A DNA stretch of 60,000 nucleotides from Adiantum capillus-veneris (taxonomy: Eukaryota > Streptophyta > Polypodiopsida > Polypodiales > Pteridaceae), in contig CM043942.1 in assembly GCA_014529385.2 (NCBI GenBank), positions 59,699,184 to 59,759,183 on the forward strand. The letters are read 5' to 3'. A model generated the notes under the pieces. That model was not told the origin of the DNA. It did no database searches and saw only the letters and a list, made by a program, of their open reading frames with translations. The translations under genes were made by a program, and so were the position numbers. Of the stretch, positions 9,620-19,294 are shown in pieces. The number at the start of each line of letters is the position of its first letter. Within the stretch, counting starts at the first letter, position 1.

Positions 9620-10804
9620 GTGACCTATGAGACCAAGTTACAACTGAAAATATGCTTTTGGAATTGTAATGGATATCCATGGAATGCGGGGGTTGGCATT
9701 GATGAGCTAATAAGCAAAGCCTATGTTGTACTTCGTTTTGAAACTTGGGAGTATGATACACAAAGGACTAATAGCTTGAAGGATTACAATGTACATTCAT
9801 TGATATGAATGTTATGTTTGGATGAAAATTATGACACCAAAAAGAGCACCCATGTTTGTAGCCAGTTGTTGCTACATTCCTCATCATGATTCCCCCTTTT
9901 ATGCTTGCATGGATAGATCTCAACCATTTTTTTTATTTTGAATAGGACATTTCTTATTTAAAGGTGAAGGTGATGTTATTGTATTTGGGGATATGAATGC
10001 TCGCACAAAAACATTGCAACATGATACTCAACAATTTGATATGCTATACATTTCAAGGGAATTGGAGGAAGTTCACTTGTATGATCGTACTTCAATGGAT
10101 GAGAAAGAGCCGGATCATTATGGAAAGTTACTTTTTCACATGTGTAATAGCACGGGTATACTCATTGCCAATGGTGTATCTTTGTGGAGTGGAACGAATG
10201 TATTTACATGTAGGAGACATAATGGGGTCAGTGTGATTTACTTTATGCTACTCTCCGAAGCCACATGTATCACATAAAGAGTTTTATGCTTGGCCAATGG
10301 ACCCCATAATTCGATCATTGCACCTTATGTATTGACCTTTCATGTGGAGAAGTAACTAAGCATGCTAATTTCATCCAAAGAAAAGAGATATTATCACTAT
10401 GTGTGTATTTCAAACGGGCACCAATGTACATTGAAATGGTTGAGCAAAAATTATGGAAGATAAAGCTTCAATATGATGCACCATCATTGGAAAGTAAATG
10501 GGAATCTTTCAAGAAAGTTATTTGTTCTTGTGATGAACAATGCTTTGCTATAAATCATCTTCATGGTATCAACAAAGATAGATGACACAAAAGGTGGTTT
10601 AATAAATAATGTCAAGATGCTTCAAAGTTCATGATAAATCATGATGCAACTATGGATAAAGAAAACTATCAAATTCATTTGCATACATACAAGGCATTGA
10701 TGCAAAAGAAGAGCAAAATATGGGAAAGTAAAGCAGCAACTTTTTCAAGTACAAGAAAGGCACATGCATGTGGAAGATTTTGGAGAAACTTGAGGGGCAA
10801 GCGG
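9620..10804 (+). pseudogene. LINE piece 1: apurinic endonuclease domain and linker
   Basis: The first of four pieces of one LINE. It encodes an exonuclease/endonuclease/phosphatase-type domain: FWNCNGYPW near 9658, YIPHHDSPFYAC near 9875, the GDMNART motif near 9985-10010, and NGVSLWSGTNVFTC near 10165-10210. Stops and frame changes are frequent, so it is dead. The piece ends in GRFWRNLRGKR at the E2 insertion, and the same frame resumes at 17519 once E2 and one copy of the GCGG duplication are removed. No ORF1 was recognised upstream. Confidence 0.8.
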
Positions 10805-11628
10805 TGTCGTGTTGTGACACGTACATAGTGGGAACGCATGCTACAAGAGTTATCTTGTAATTTTTTAGATACATAATTATCTTTCCTATAATGTACATAT
10901 GCATATTTAAGTATAATAATGAGCCTTCTATCTCATCCTATTATTTTTCTCAAGGGTAACCTATTCTTACTTTACCATCAGAAAATACTATGGGAAAAGC
11001 ATCAATAGCTCCGCCTCTTTAACTTGGGGCAAAAAGCATTGATTCTTTATTTCTACTATCTCATTATCATCTCACACCCTAGCTAGATCCTATATCTAGG
11101 GTAAACTCCAATATATATATATTCTATGTATTTTTTATATTTTTCTTATATTTCTTTTTAAATAGCTACTAGGAGGGAATCAAATCCTAGTGGGACACTA
11201 GGTGGCATGATTTCAAAGATACACTTATTTTAATGCATTATTGCAAGCATGATTACAAAACTTTGTCAAGGAGCAATGTCATGCTTTCATATGGCATGAG
11301 GTGTCCTTGGGAATTAAATGAAAGTCAAGGCTAAGGAGACCACATGAATACTTTTGCTGCCATAAATGGACCCTATTTTGATGAATTTTTTACACAAGGT
11401 TCCAATCCGACTTGGAGAATGATTTTAAAATAAAAATCGTAGCTAATGAGCTGAAGTTTTTGCCCATATTTTTTTTTTTTAATTTGGAGCTACGGTTGAG
11501 GAGATATGATCAAAATACTGGACCCCAGTCTGCCCACATCATGCAGGGACAGCTCATTTCCAACTTTTCCAATTCCTGTTCACACTGGTTCCTCTCTTCT
11601 TGTGTAAACCCTTGTGGGTTCCCTTCAC

Positions 11629-11638
11629 CTATAAAAGG
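11629..11638 (+). promoter_or_regulatory. Putative TATA box of E2 LTR
   Basis: CTATAAAAGG followed by GGACC. The 3' LTR has the same motif at 16337-16346. With a start about 30 bases on, R-U5 would span roughly 11665-12810 and include the micro-ORF pair in the genomic RNA leader. Confidence 0.6.
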
Positions 11639-12179
11639 GGACCTCTTCTTCCTTGGGAGGAACTCAAGCATTCAAGCCATTGATGAGAGTAATTCTTGAG
11701 GGAGTGAGTAGTAATGCCTAATTGTACTTAGCCCCATTAACATAAGCCCAAGCCTACACTTTCTCCTAGAGGAAAACTAGCCATTCTTGTACGCCATCCT
11801 TGGAGGATCAACTCTAATCAAAGAAGGTGTTGTACTTGGCGTATCAATCAACGTTGAATTCTCCCCTCTTCTTCTCTCTCCCATCAATAATGATGCCGAA
11901 GGGTTTCAAGTAAGATGTGTTCTACATTGATGTTTTCTTGATTTCTTGTTGTTTTCATTTTCATCTCTAATCCAACATATATATATGTATCTAATCTCAT
12001 CTCCTTAACCAAACCTATCTCTCTCATTCTTAGTAATTCATCCTCTCTAGGTTCTCTTTGCTACAGGTACATCTCTCCCCGCAGTATCCTTATTGCCTAC
12101 GGGCAAGAATAGGGCTTGGGAGGGAAACTTCTCATCTCTTCACTTCTCTCATATCTACATTTCTCACATACTATCCTAG

Positions 12180-12398
12180 ATGAATAACCCACATGATGAT
12201 CATTTCTATCGCTTTCACTCTGTACGATCTATTAGAATTAATGTATGGATTAGCCGTAAAATACACTTTCAACAACGTATAGTGTTTCTCTTTGGCCCTG
12301 AAAGGCTCAATGAAATACTTCTATCACCGGATCCCATCATACTACCTCTCATAGACTATAATTTTTCTTTTGATGTAAGCATAGTTATCTTGCTATGA
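12180..12398 (+). CDS. Leader micro-ORF B of E2 (72 aa, inside LTR)
   Basis: Counterpart of the E1 frame at 1673-1891 (42 of 72 residues identical, half of them with synonymous codon changes). It keeps ISRKIHFQQR, then RLNEI, ILPLIDY and SFDV. Here it comes first in the pair and its stop overlaps the start of the next frame in the tetranucleotide ATGA (12395-12398), an arrangement that suits termination-reinitiation. Being inside the LTR, it is present twice per element; the other copy is 16888-17106. Unknown family and function. Confidence 0.65.
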   Translation: MNNPHDDHFYRFHSVRSIRINVWISRKIHFQQRIVFLFGPERLNEILLSPDPIILPLIDYNFSFDVSIVILL

Positions 12399-12607
12399 AC
12401 CAAGAGGATTTGTACACACAATTAATCCCAATCACTAGACAAAATATCTATATTATTGTAAGCACAAAACTACAATTCCAAAGAACAATTCGTAGCCTAT
12501 TTGGTCGGCCAAGATTGAATGCCATTAACTCATCCATTAACCCTTTCATACTACCAATGATACGATATGACCATAGCCTTGATGTTTTCATCTTCGTATT
12601 GTTTTGA
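12395..12607 (+). CDS. Leader micro-ORF A of E2 (70 aa, inside LTR)
   Basis: Counterpart of the E1 frame at 1439-1651 (47 of 70 identical, no gaps). It keeps STKLQFQR, NPFILP and SLDV. It overlaps the preceding frame by ATGA. The two LTR copies of the frame (here and 17103-17315) differ by a few substitutions, none of which introduces a stop. No known domain is recognised. Confidence 0.65.
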   Translation: MNQEDLYTQLIPITRQNIYIIVSTKLQFQRTIRSLFGRPRLNAINSSINPFILPMIRYDHSLDVFIFVLF

Positions 12608-12816
12608 CATTCTCTTTTGCGTTCTTTCTTTGTGTGTGTGTGAGTGCAAGAGAGAAAGAGTGAGTCTTCTTTGATTGCACTTCTTTCCAAACCCTAGTCT
12701 TCATGGCATCTATGGTTGAACTCCTTCATATAGTTTTTGTTGAGTTCTCTCACAAACTCTCACAGCCATAAGCCCGGTGATTTCCTAGCAAGACCGCAAA
12801 TTTCTCGACATATTTT

Positions 12817-12834
12817 TGGTGAACCCGACGCGAA
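12817..12834 (+). other. Primer-binding site of E2
   Basis: TGGTGAACCCGACGCGAA starts six bases after the 5' LTR end. It differs from the E1/E3 site, so E2 uses another tRNA primer although its U3 and micro-ORFs are related to E1. I cannot name the tRNA with certainty. Confidence 0.65.
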
Positions 12835-12851
12835 TCTGCTAGGGTGAGAGT

Positions 12852-14066
12852 TTGTGGGTAACCATGGGTGATCATGTTGAGCAACAGGATATGCATTTTG
12901 ACCCAGCAACAATGCAAATGTTTCAAGCATTTGCAATGTTCATGCAACAACAACATGCTACTGAAAGAAGGGAGATTTCAGCAACGAAGGCCATACAAGC
13001 GGTCGTCAACAGAATGGATCAGTTCAATGGCAAAGATGTAACCAAGTACTTACGCGAGTATGTGAAGGAGATGGAGCTGCATCGCGTGTCAGAAGGTGAG
13101 ATGATTCAAAGCTTTGAGCTAGTTGTTGCTCCAGAAATTAGGGAGCATGTTAGGGTAATTAAAGACGGGCATGGGAGAAATTGGGAAGAACTCAAAGTAG
13201 GTTTAAAGGAGGAATATTTCATGGAGGACTCTGAGAGAGTGACCAAAAGGACATTCTTAGAATGGGTAGTCAAGCCAAAGCAAGGACTATCAATAACAGA
13301 GCTACTTAGGGAATTTGAGCTGCGCTATGCACAACTCACCAGGACAGAAAGGGCCACACTAGATGCAGAAAAGACAGATCTTTTCTTACAAGCTGCAGGT
13401 AAAGAGTTTCAAGAAAATTTGGAGCTTCTTCTTGAAGATAATGATGCTGAGCAAGGACTAAAGACTGACTGGAATGAGGTTGAAGGTGCTGTCTCACTGC
13501 TTGCCAAACGACAAAGAAGAAGGGACAAGATGGTAGTAAACACTACAAGTCCTTCCACCTCAACTTCTGACAAAATGGTAAAGCCTACTTTTATCGCTCC
13601 TAAGTTTGATGAGTCCATGCTAGACGAGCTTGTGAAGGGAATGCATGACTTGAAGGTGAAGTTTGCAAAGCTTGAAGAAAAAGGCCAACCATCAAGGCCA
13701 CTTCCTAGGCAAAGACAACAGCCCAAAGAAGGGTTTGTTAATAGATGTATTTGGTGTGATAGTACAAACCATGTAAGAAGGGATTGTGATGATTTTAGTG
13801 ATGCTTTGTCAAAAGATGTTGTCTTTTTTAAGGATGGTAAAATCCACTTAAGAGAGACAGGTCTACCCTTGAGAACTAACTTTGGGAACGGGGGAATGAA
13901 AACCTTAGTTGAAGATATGGCAACTAACTGTGCCAGCTCTTCAGTTGAGGCAGCTACTTATGGAGTAAAAATTGATCATTTTTGTGATGAAGAGGTGATT
14001 GATCATCATGGTCAAATTTGGCCAAATGTCATGCAATTAGCTAAAAAGGGAAAGCTTACAAAATAG
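12852..14066 (+). CDS. E2 Gag (404 aa) ending at an in-frame TAG
   Basis: The first in-frame ATG lies in the context TAACCATGGG, 18 bases after the primer-binding site. The middle (FNGKDVTKYLREYV, ELKVGLKEEYF, LLREFELRYAQL) fits a retrotransposon capsid domain, followed by a basic/Ser-rich linker (KRQRRRDK). A CCHC zinc knuckle, CIWCDSTNHVRRDC, lies at residues 299-312. The frame ends at TAG (14064-14066), but the same frame stays open to 15317, so either one nonsense mutation or programmed readthrough separates Gag from the next segment. Gag would package element RNA, with the enzymes supplied by another element. Confidence 0.85.
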   Translation: MWVTMGDHVEQQDMHFDPATMQMFQAFAMFMQQQHATERREISATKAIQAVVNRMDQFNGKDVTKYLREYVKEMELHRVSEGEMIQSFELVVAPEIREHVRVIKDGHGRNWEELKVGLKEEYFMEDSERVTKRTFLEWVVKPKQGLSITELLREFELRYAQLTRTERATLDAEKTDLFLQAAGKEFQENLELLLEDNDAEQGLKTDWNEVEGAVSLLAKRQRRRDKMVVNTTSPSTSTSDKMVKPTFIAPKFDESMLDELVKGMHDLKVKFAKLEEKGQPSRPLPRQRQQPKEGFVNRCIWCDSTNHVRRDCDDFSDALSKDVVFFKDGKIHLRETGLPLRTNFGNGGMKTLVEDMATNCASSSVEAATYGVKIDHFCDEEVIDHHGQIWPNVMQLAKKGKLTK

Positions 14067-15317
14067 ATTCTACATGAAGCAGGTGATTGCATACGTCTAG
14101 AAACAGGATGGAATGATCCAGTGGACTCATTGTCAGTGCATGCCTACATTACAAAATGCCAACAAAATGAGGCAATTGTAGAAGAGAAGCGCAGACGTGA
14201 GAATGCTGATGAAGGACCATCAAAAAGAGCTTCTAGAAGTGGGGGAAGAAGCGACTCAATGCCTTCTCAAACACCCTCAACAAAAGGAGCATCTCCACCT
14301 GAAGTACTCATGAAGGAGTCTACAGTAGGAAAGAAGAAAGAGCCAACAAAAGGAATGACAGATGCACATTCTCTGCATGAGGATTGGGGTTCTGCAGATG
14401 AAGCTATGAATCTTCAAGATTCACAAATCAAAGATAGAGAAGTGTTTGGTTATGCTATACAGGTTGAAGTGACATCAGAGGATAGAGTAGAAGAGCAAGA
14501 AACCTCTTGGGATATGGTCCGTGATTGGGGTGATATTTCTTATCTGTGTGAAGATGCAAATAAAGATGCTTGCCATAAAGTGCCTACTATACAGGGTTGC
14601 CTGCAGGTATGCAAACAATATCTGAGGCATAAAAGGGATTTAGGTCTTGTGTCACAGGGTATAAATTGCAAGCAGGTTTGTGAGCATCTATTTGCTATGG
14701 ATAGGAAGGGTATACATGGTGATGCCTTGAAGCAAGAAGAGGATGCTAGCTCTACGCTGACACCAGAGTCATGTAATGAAGAAGTGTTCTCCCTATATAA
14801 GTGGAGACATGATTCAGTTGAAGATAATTTAGCGATGGGTCAAAAAGAAAGAAGGGGTGAAGATATTGTGTCAAAGACTAACTCCAAGGAGGTTTTTGAG
14901 AAGTCGGTTACATATGACCGGGAGCATACCTACCAGGATGATTTGGAGAGGGAATTAAACACCATATTTGAGAGGTATGCAAAGTTTTATGATGTAAAGC
15001 TGGAGAGGTATTTGGTAAAAGGTGAAAGAATTGATGAGAGGTTTACCATGCATATTTCTGAGGTTTCTCTCGATGTTGAGAAAGGCTATCTAGAGGATTC
15101 TTTTGAGAATGAAGATGCAGATTCAGACTTCTATGCGAAAGAGGTACATATGGATTTAGAGGTTGGTGAGAAGGTTAAAGTGCAGTTTCAAAAATCTTTC
15201 AAGTATATTACAGGAAGCCTGGAAGTGTTTTTTGAAGAGGAGGATGAGGAACTTATGTCTCTACGTCATGAAGATTTTGCACATAATGGAGATTTGTTAC
15301 AGATGTTTTGGAGATAG
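14067..15317 (+). CDS. E2 downstream frame in Gag phase, unknown acidic protein
   Basis: In the same frame as Gag after its TAG; the first ATG is at 14121 (398 aa). It begins with a charged Lys/Arg/Glu stretch (EEKRRREN), a Ser/Pro-rich part, then a long acidic region rich in Glu and Asp (EDSFENEDADSDFY, EVFFEEEDEELM). I see no protease DSG/DTG, RT YxDD, RNase H or integrase motif. It may be an extended Gag tail, a degenerate product or a protein special to this non-autonomous family. That more than 1.2 kb stays open with a single stop in a recently inserted element suggests it is coding. Confidence 0.55.
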   Translation: MLHEAGDCIRLETGWNDPVDSLSVHAYITKCQQNEAIVEEKRRRENADEGPSKRASRSGGRSDSMPSQTPSTKGASPPEVLMKESTVGKKKEPTKGMTDAHSLHEDWGSADEAMNLQDSQIKDREVFGYAIQVEVTSEDRVEEQETSWDMVRDWGDISYLCEDANKDACHKVPTIQGCLQVCKQYLRHKRDLGLVSQGINCKQVCEHLFAMDRKGIHGDALKQEEDASSTLTPESCNEEVFSLYKWRHDSVEDNLAMGQKERRGEDIVSKTNSKEVFEKSVTYDREHTYQDDLERELNTIFERYAKFYDVKLERYLVKGERIDERFTMHISEVSLDVEKGYLEDSFENEDADSDFYAKEVHMDLEVGEKVKVQFQKSFKYITGSLEVFFEEEDEELMSLRHEDFAHNGDLLQMFWR

Positions 15318-15500
15318 ATGTATATAACAATTCCTTCTGATCCGAGAGCAATTAAAAGATGCGGAGAATCTCAATGCTTAGTACAATACAAGTTTTTGAG
15401 TTACCCATATGATCCTGGAGGAGGTCATGGGATGACAGGGGATACAATTGCTTTCACAAGTTACCATGAGGTTGGCACATGCCGGAGGATGTGTAGGTTT

Positions 15501-15512
15501 AGAGGGGGTGGA
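15501..15512 (+). other. Polypurine tract of E2
   Basis: AGAGGGGGTGGA directly precedes the TGTCG start of the 3' LTR, the place and composition expected for the plus-strand primer. Confidence 0.8.
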
Positions 15513-16887
15513 TGTCGTGTTGTGACACGTACATAGTGGGAACGCATGCTACAAGAGTTATCTTGTAATTTTTTAGATACATAATTATCTTTCCTATAAT
15601 GTACATATGCATATTTAAGTATAATAATGAGCCTTCTATCTCATCCTATTATTTTTCTCAAGGGTAACCTATTCTTACTTTACCATCAGAAAATACTATG
15701 GGAAAAGCATCAATAGCTCCGCCTCTTTAACTTGGGGCAAAAAGCATTGATTCTTTATTTCTACTATCTCATTATCATCTCACACCCTATCTAGATCCTA
15801 TATCTAGGGTAAACTCCAATATATATATATTCTATGTATTTTTTATATTTTTCTTATATTTCTTTTTAAATAGCTACTAGGAGGGAATCAAATCCTAGTG
15901 GGACACTAGGTGCCATGATTTCAAAGATACACTTATTTTAATGCATTATTGCAAGCATGATTACAAAACTTTGTCAAGGAGCAATGTCATGCTTTCATAT
16001 GGCATGAGGCGTCCTTGGGAATTAAATGAAAGTCAAGGCTAAGGAGACCACATGAAGACTTTTGCTGCCATAAATGGACCCTATTTTGATGAATTTTTTA
16101 CACAAGGTTCCAATCCGACTTGGAGAATGATTTTAAAATAAAAATCGTAGCTAATGAGCTGAAGTTTTTGCCCATATTTTTTTTTTTTAATTTGGAGCTA
16201 CGGTTGAGGAGATATGATCAAAATACTGGACCCCAGTCTGCCCACATCATGCAGGGACAGCTCATTTCCAACTTTTCCAATTCCTGTTCACACTGGCTCC
16301 TCTCTTCTTGTGTAAACCCTTGTGGGTTCCCTTCACCTATAAAAGGGGACCTCTTTTTCCTTGGGAGGAACTCAAGCATTCAAGCCATTTATGAGAGTAA
16401 TTCTTGAGGGAGTGAGTAGTAATGCCTAATTGTACTTAGCCCCATTAACATAAGCCCAAGCCTACACTTTCTCCTAGAGGAAAACTAGCCATTCTTGTAC
16501 GCCATCCTTGGAAGATCAACTCTAATCAAAGAAGGTGTTGTACTTGGCGTATCAATCAACGTTGAATTCTCCCCTCTTCTTCTCTCTCCCATCAATAATG
16601 GTGCCGAAGGGTTTCAAGTAAGATGTGTTCTACATTGATGTTTTCTTGATTTCTTGTTGTTTTCATTTTCATCTCTAATCCAACATATATATATGTATCT
16701 AATCTCATCTCCTTAACCAAACCTATCTCTCGCATTCTTAGTAATTCATCCTCTCTAGGTTCTCTTTGCTACAGGTACATCTCTCCCCGCAGTATCCTTA
16801 TTGCCTACGGGCAAGAATAGGGCTTGGGAGGGAAACTTCTCATCTCTTCACTTCTCTCATATCTGCATTTCTCACATACTATCCTAG

Positions 16888-17106
16888 ATGAATAACCCAC
16901 ATAATGATCATTTCTATCGCTTTCACTCTGTACGATCTATTAGAATTAACGTATGGATTAGCCGTAAAATACACTTTCAACAACGTATAGTGTTTCTCTT
17001 CGGCCCTGAAAGGCTCAATGAAATAATTCTATCACCGGATCCCATCATACTACCTCTCATAGACTATAATTTTTCTTTTGATGTAAGCGTAGTTATCTTG
17101 CTATGA
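16888..17106 (+). CDS. Micro-ORF B, 3' LTR copy of E2
   Basis: Same 72-aa frame as 12180-12398, with three amino-acid changes (D to N, L to I, I to V) and several silent changes between the LTRs. The ATGA overlap with the next frame is kept. Downstream of the 3' LTR promoter it could be expressed into flanking DNA, but it is mainly a passive LTR copy. Confidence 0.6.
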   Translation: MNNPHNDHFYRFHSVRSIRINVWISRKIHFQQRIVFLFGPERLNEIILSPDPIILPLIDYNFSFDVSVVILL

Positions 17107-17315
17107 ACCAAGAGGATTTGTACACACAATTAATCCCAATCACTAGACAAAATATCTATATTATGGTAAGCACAAAACTACAATTCCAAAGAACAATTCG
17201 TAGCCTATTTGGTCAGCCAAGATTGAATGCAATTAACTCATCCATTAACCCTTTCATACTACCCATGATACGATATGACCATAGCCTTGATGTTTTCATC
17301 TTCGTATTGTTTTGA
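17103..17315 (+). CDS. Micro-ORF A, 3' LTR copy of E2
   Basis: Same 70-aa frame as 12395-12607. The copies differ at two residues (I to M, R to Q), plus silent changes in the Ala and Pro codons. Still open. Confidence 0.6.
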   Translation: MNQEDLYTQLIPITRQNIYIMVSTKLQFQRTIRSLFGQPRLNAINSSINPFILPMIRYDHSLDVFIFVLF

Positions 17316-17518
17316 CATTCTCTTTTGCGTTCTTTCTTTGTGTGTGTGTGAGTGCAAGAGAGAAAGAGTGAGTCTTCTTTGATTGCACTTCTTTCCAAAC
17401 CCTAGTCTTCATGGCATCTATGGTTTAACTCCTTCATATAGTTTTTGTTGATTTCTCTCACAAACTCTCACAGCCATAAGCCCGGTGCTTTCCTGGCAAG
17501 ACCGCAAATTTCTCGACA

Positions 17519-18348
17519 GCGGGTTGAGAATTTTGGTAACTTGAGTCTTGTGGATATGTACACACATTGTAGGAAATTATATGAGCAAGAAAATGCTGGA
17601 AAAATGTCATTTTATGGTTCACTCCCATGTATGCCCTCTTTTTTTACTATTGAGGATGTATGCGATGGGCTTAAAAAGTTGGCCACTCGCAAAGCGGGAA
17701 ATCTTCAAGGTATCAAGCCGCAGATGATCAAATGGACGGGCGATTTTATCCATGAGTGGATGTGTGATATGTTCAACCTTTTACCTCAACATGGTATGCC
17801 TTGCAATTGGAGTACTGATTGGGTTAAGCCTTTGCATAAAGGACGGGATGTAAAGAATGTAAACAACTACTGGACTATAATGATTGGGTCTCTTATGGCA
17901 AAGTCGTTTGGGTGCATAATGGAGATGAAATTGAGTGATTGGGCTGAAGAGAATGACAAGCGTGCAAAGGGACAAGCGGGTTTTCATCAATGCCATAGCA
18001 CCATTGATCATCTTGTCACTCTTTTTGTCATCATGGAGGAAAGTTTGTTGAAAGGCAAGCGATTGTATTGTTGTTTTGTGGACTTAAGGAATCCTTTGAT
18101 ATGATTCCACATAACAATTTGTGGAGAAGTATGTAAGAACTCCAAGTGCCAAGTGAGTTTATGCTTGCGGTTTCACAAATCTATGAGAAGGTGATTTGTC
18201 AATTGCGCATGGGAAGAGAAATTCCAGAAATTTTTGTAAGCACTATTGGGGTTAAACAAGGATGCCTGTTGTCCCCAACTCTCTTTGGTCTGGTAGTTGA
18301 ATTTATGCAAGAAGAAGGCATCAAAGAGGTCACTATCTCCAATGCGGT
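17519..18348 (+). pseudogene. LINE piece 2: N-terminal and middle reverse transcriptase
   Basis: Resumes the LINE frame right after E2. It includes the FTIEDVCDGLKKLATRKAG region (RT domain 0/1 of LINEs), WSTDWVKPLHKG, NNYWTIMIGSLMAKSF, GQAGFHQCHSTIDHL and, after a frameshift near 18090, GVKQGCLLSPTLFGL (18250-18295). It ends at GCGGT, the E3 target, and the next residues of the RT (the YADD block) lie after E3 at 26887. Confidence 0.88.
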
Positions 18349-18349
18349 G

Positions 18350-19266
18350 TGAGTGGGATGGAAACACACACAACGCCTCTATAACACCAATGGGGCAAAT
18401 AGTTTACGTAGTTTTCAAGAAGTACACCAGATACAACCACAAAGTTAAGCAGAGGCTTCACTCACCGGAGAAGATTACACAAAAAAATAGCAGAAAAAGA
18501 GTGAGGAATTTGGAAAATTAGACAGTTCCATCGCGTCTGGAACGGCTCAAAACCCCAATCTACAATGTCAAAGTGCTCAAATCCGACCTCGGATGAGCAG
18601 TTTACGGCCAAAACAGGCTCCAAAATAAGCAAAAACACACTTGCGGCTGTTCCTCCTCTCTTCTCCACATTTTTTTCTGGTCTTCTCTCTGTTTTTTCAG
18701 TTCCCACACTTAGCTTTATTAGTTGGGCACCCGTGGCCTTTTAGATGACCTCAAACGGACCCCGAACAGGCCAAAAACTGACCTCGCAGTGCATAGTTGT
18801 CACCTTTTTGCATCATCCGCACGCCTGGCACTCAGTTTTTCCAAATAATGCATTCTGCAACCACGTGAAGTGGCCCCAAAAATTGGTCCTCATGATGAAC
18901 TTTCTGCATAAGTATCACAAGAAAACACCCACGTCGTGTCCGTACTTGTCCGCGTGCAAGTATTGACCCCGTTCGACCTCCTGACGCCACTCGTTGCCAT
19001 CTGACGCACCTGCTTACCTCATGTCATCGGCTCGTGGATAGCTTCCTCGAGAAGTTTAACGTGCTACCAACTCCTCCTTATTGTAGAAAAAACACACCGG
19101 TACTGATAATAGTGAAAATCGCAGCACTATGTACACCCTGTTCTACCTGTACACACGTGGGCCCCACGTAACCACCTGGCTATGGAAATTGGGAAATCCT
19201 TTATTCGATGCACCATGCATGTGTATGTACATATGCGCAATCCATTGCTCCAAAAAACTCCTGACA
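18350..19266 (-). repeat. E3 3' LTR (internally deleted)
   Basis: Matches 25735-26881 except that about 230 bp are missing just after CCTCTATAAC, where the sequence jumps to ACCAATGGGG. The short match at the break (AAC) suggests a slippage or microhomology deletion after insertion, since both LTRs are copied from one template. Confidence 0.92.
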
Positions 19267-19294
19267 TAATTTGCCCATCCCCTAGTCTGCTAGA

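Larger units (their letters stand above)
10805..12810 (+). repeat. E2 5' LTR
   Basis: Starts at TGTCGTGTTGTGACACG and ends at TTCTCGACA. It contains a TATA box (11629-11638) and, downstream of the expected start site, two overlapping micro-ORFs (12180-12607). The U3 block at about 11428-11550 is related to E1. Same length as the 3' LTR. Confidence 0.95.
10805..17518 (+). mobile_element. E2: gag-only (pol-less) LTR retrotransposon
   Basis: Two LTRs of identical length (2006 bp) flank an interior of about 2.7 kb. The LTRs start TGTCG and end CGACA, an inverted repeat. The flanks carry the duplication GCGG (10801-10804 and 17519-17522), or AGCGG if the terminal A is counted in the target. The LTR copies differ at about 25 positions by eye, near 1.2%, so insertion is recent. 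The interior has a gag with a zinc knuckle and a long acidic downstream frame, but no protease, RT, RNase H or integrase. It must rely on proteins from another element. It sits in the LINE, splitting piece 1 from piece 2. Confidence 0.92.
15513..17518 (+). repeat. E2 3' LTR
   Basis: 2006 bp, the same length as the 5' copy. It contains TATA at 16337-16346 and the second copies of the two micro-ORFs (16888-17106 and 17103-17315), both still open. It ends CGACA and is followed by the GCGG target duplication. Confidence 0.95.
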
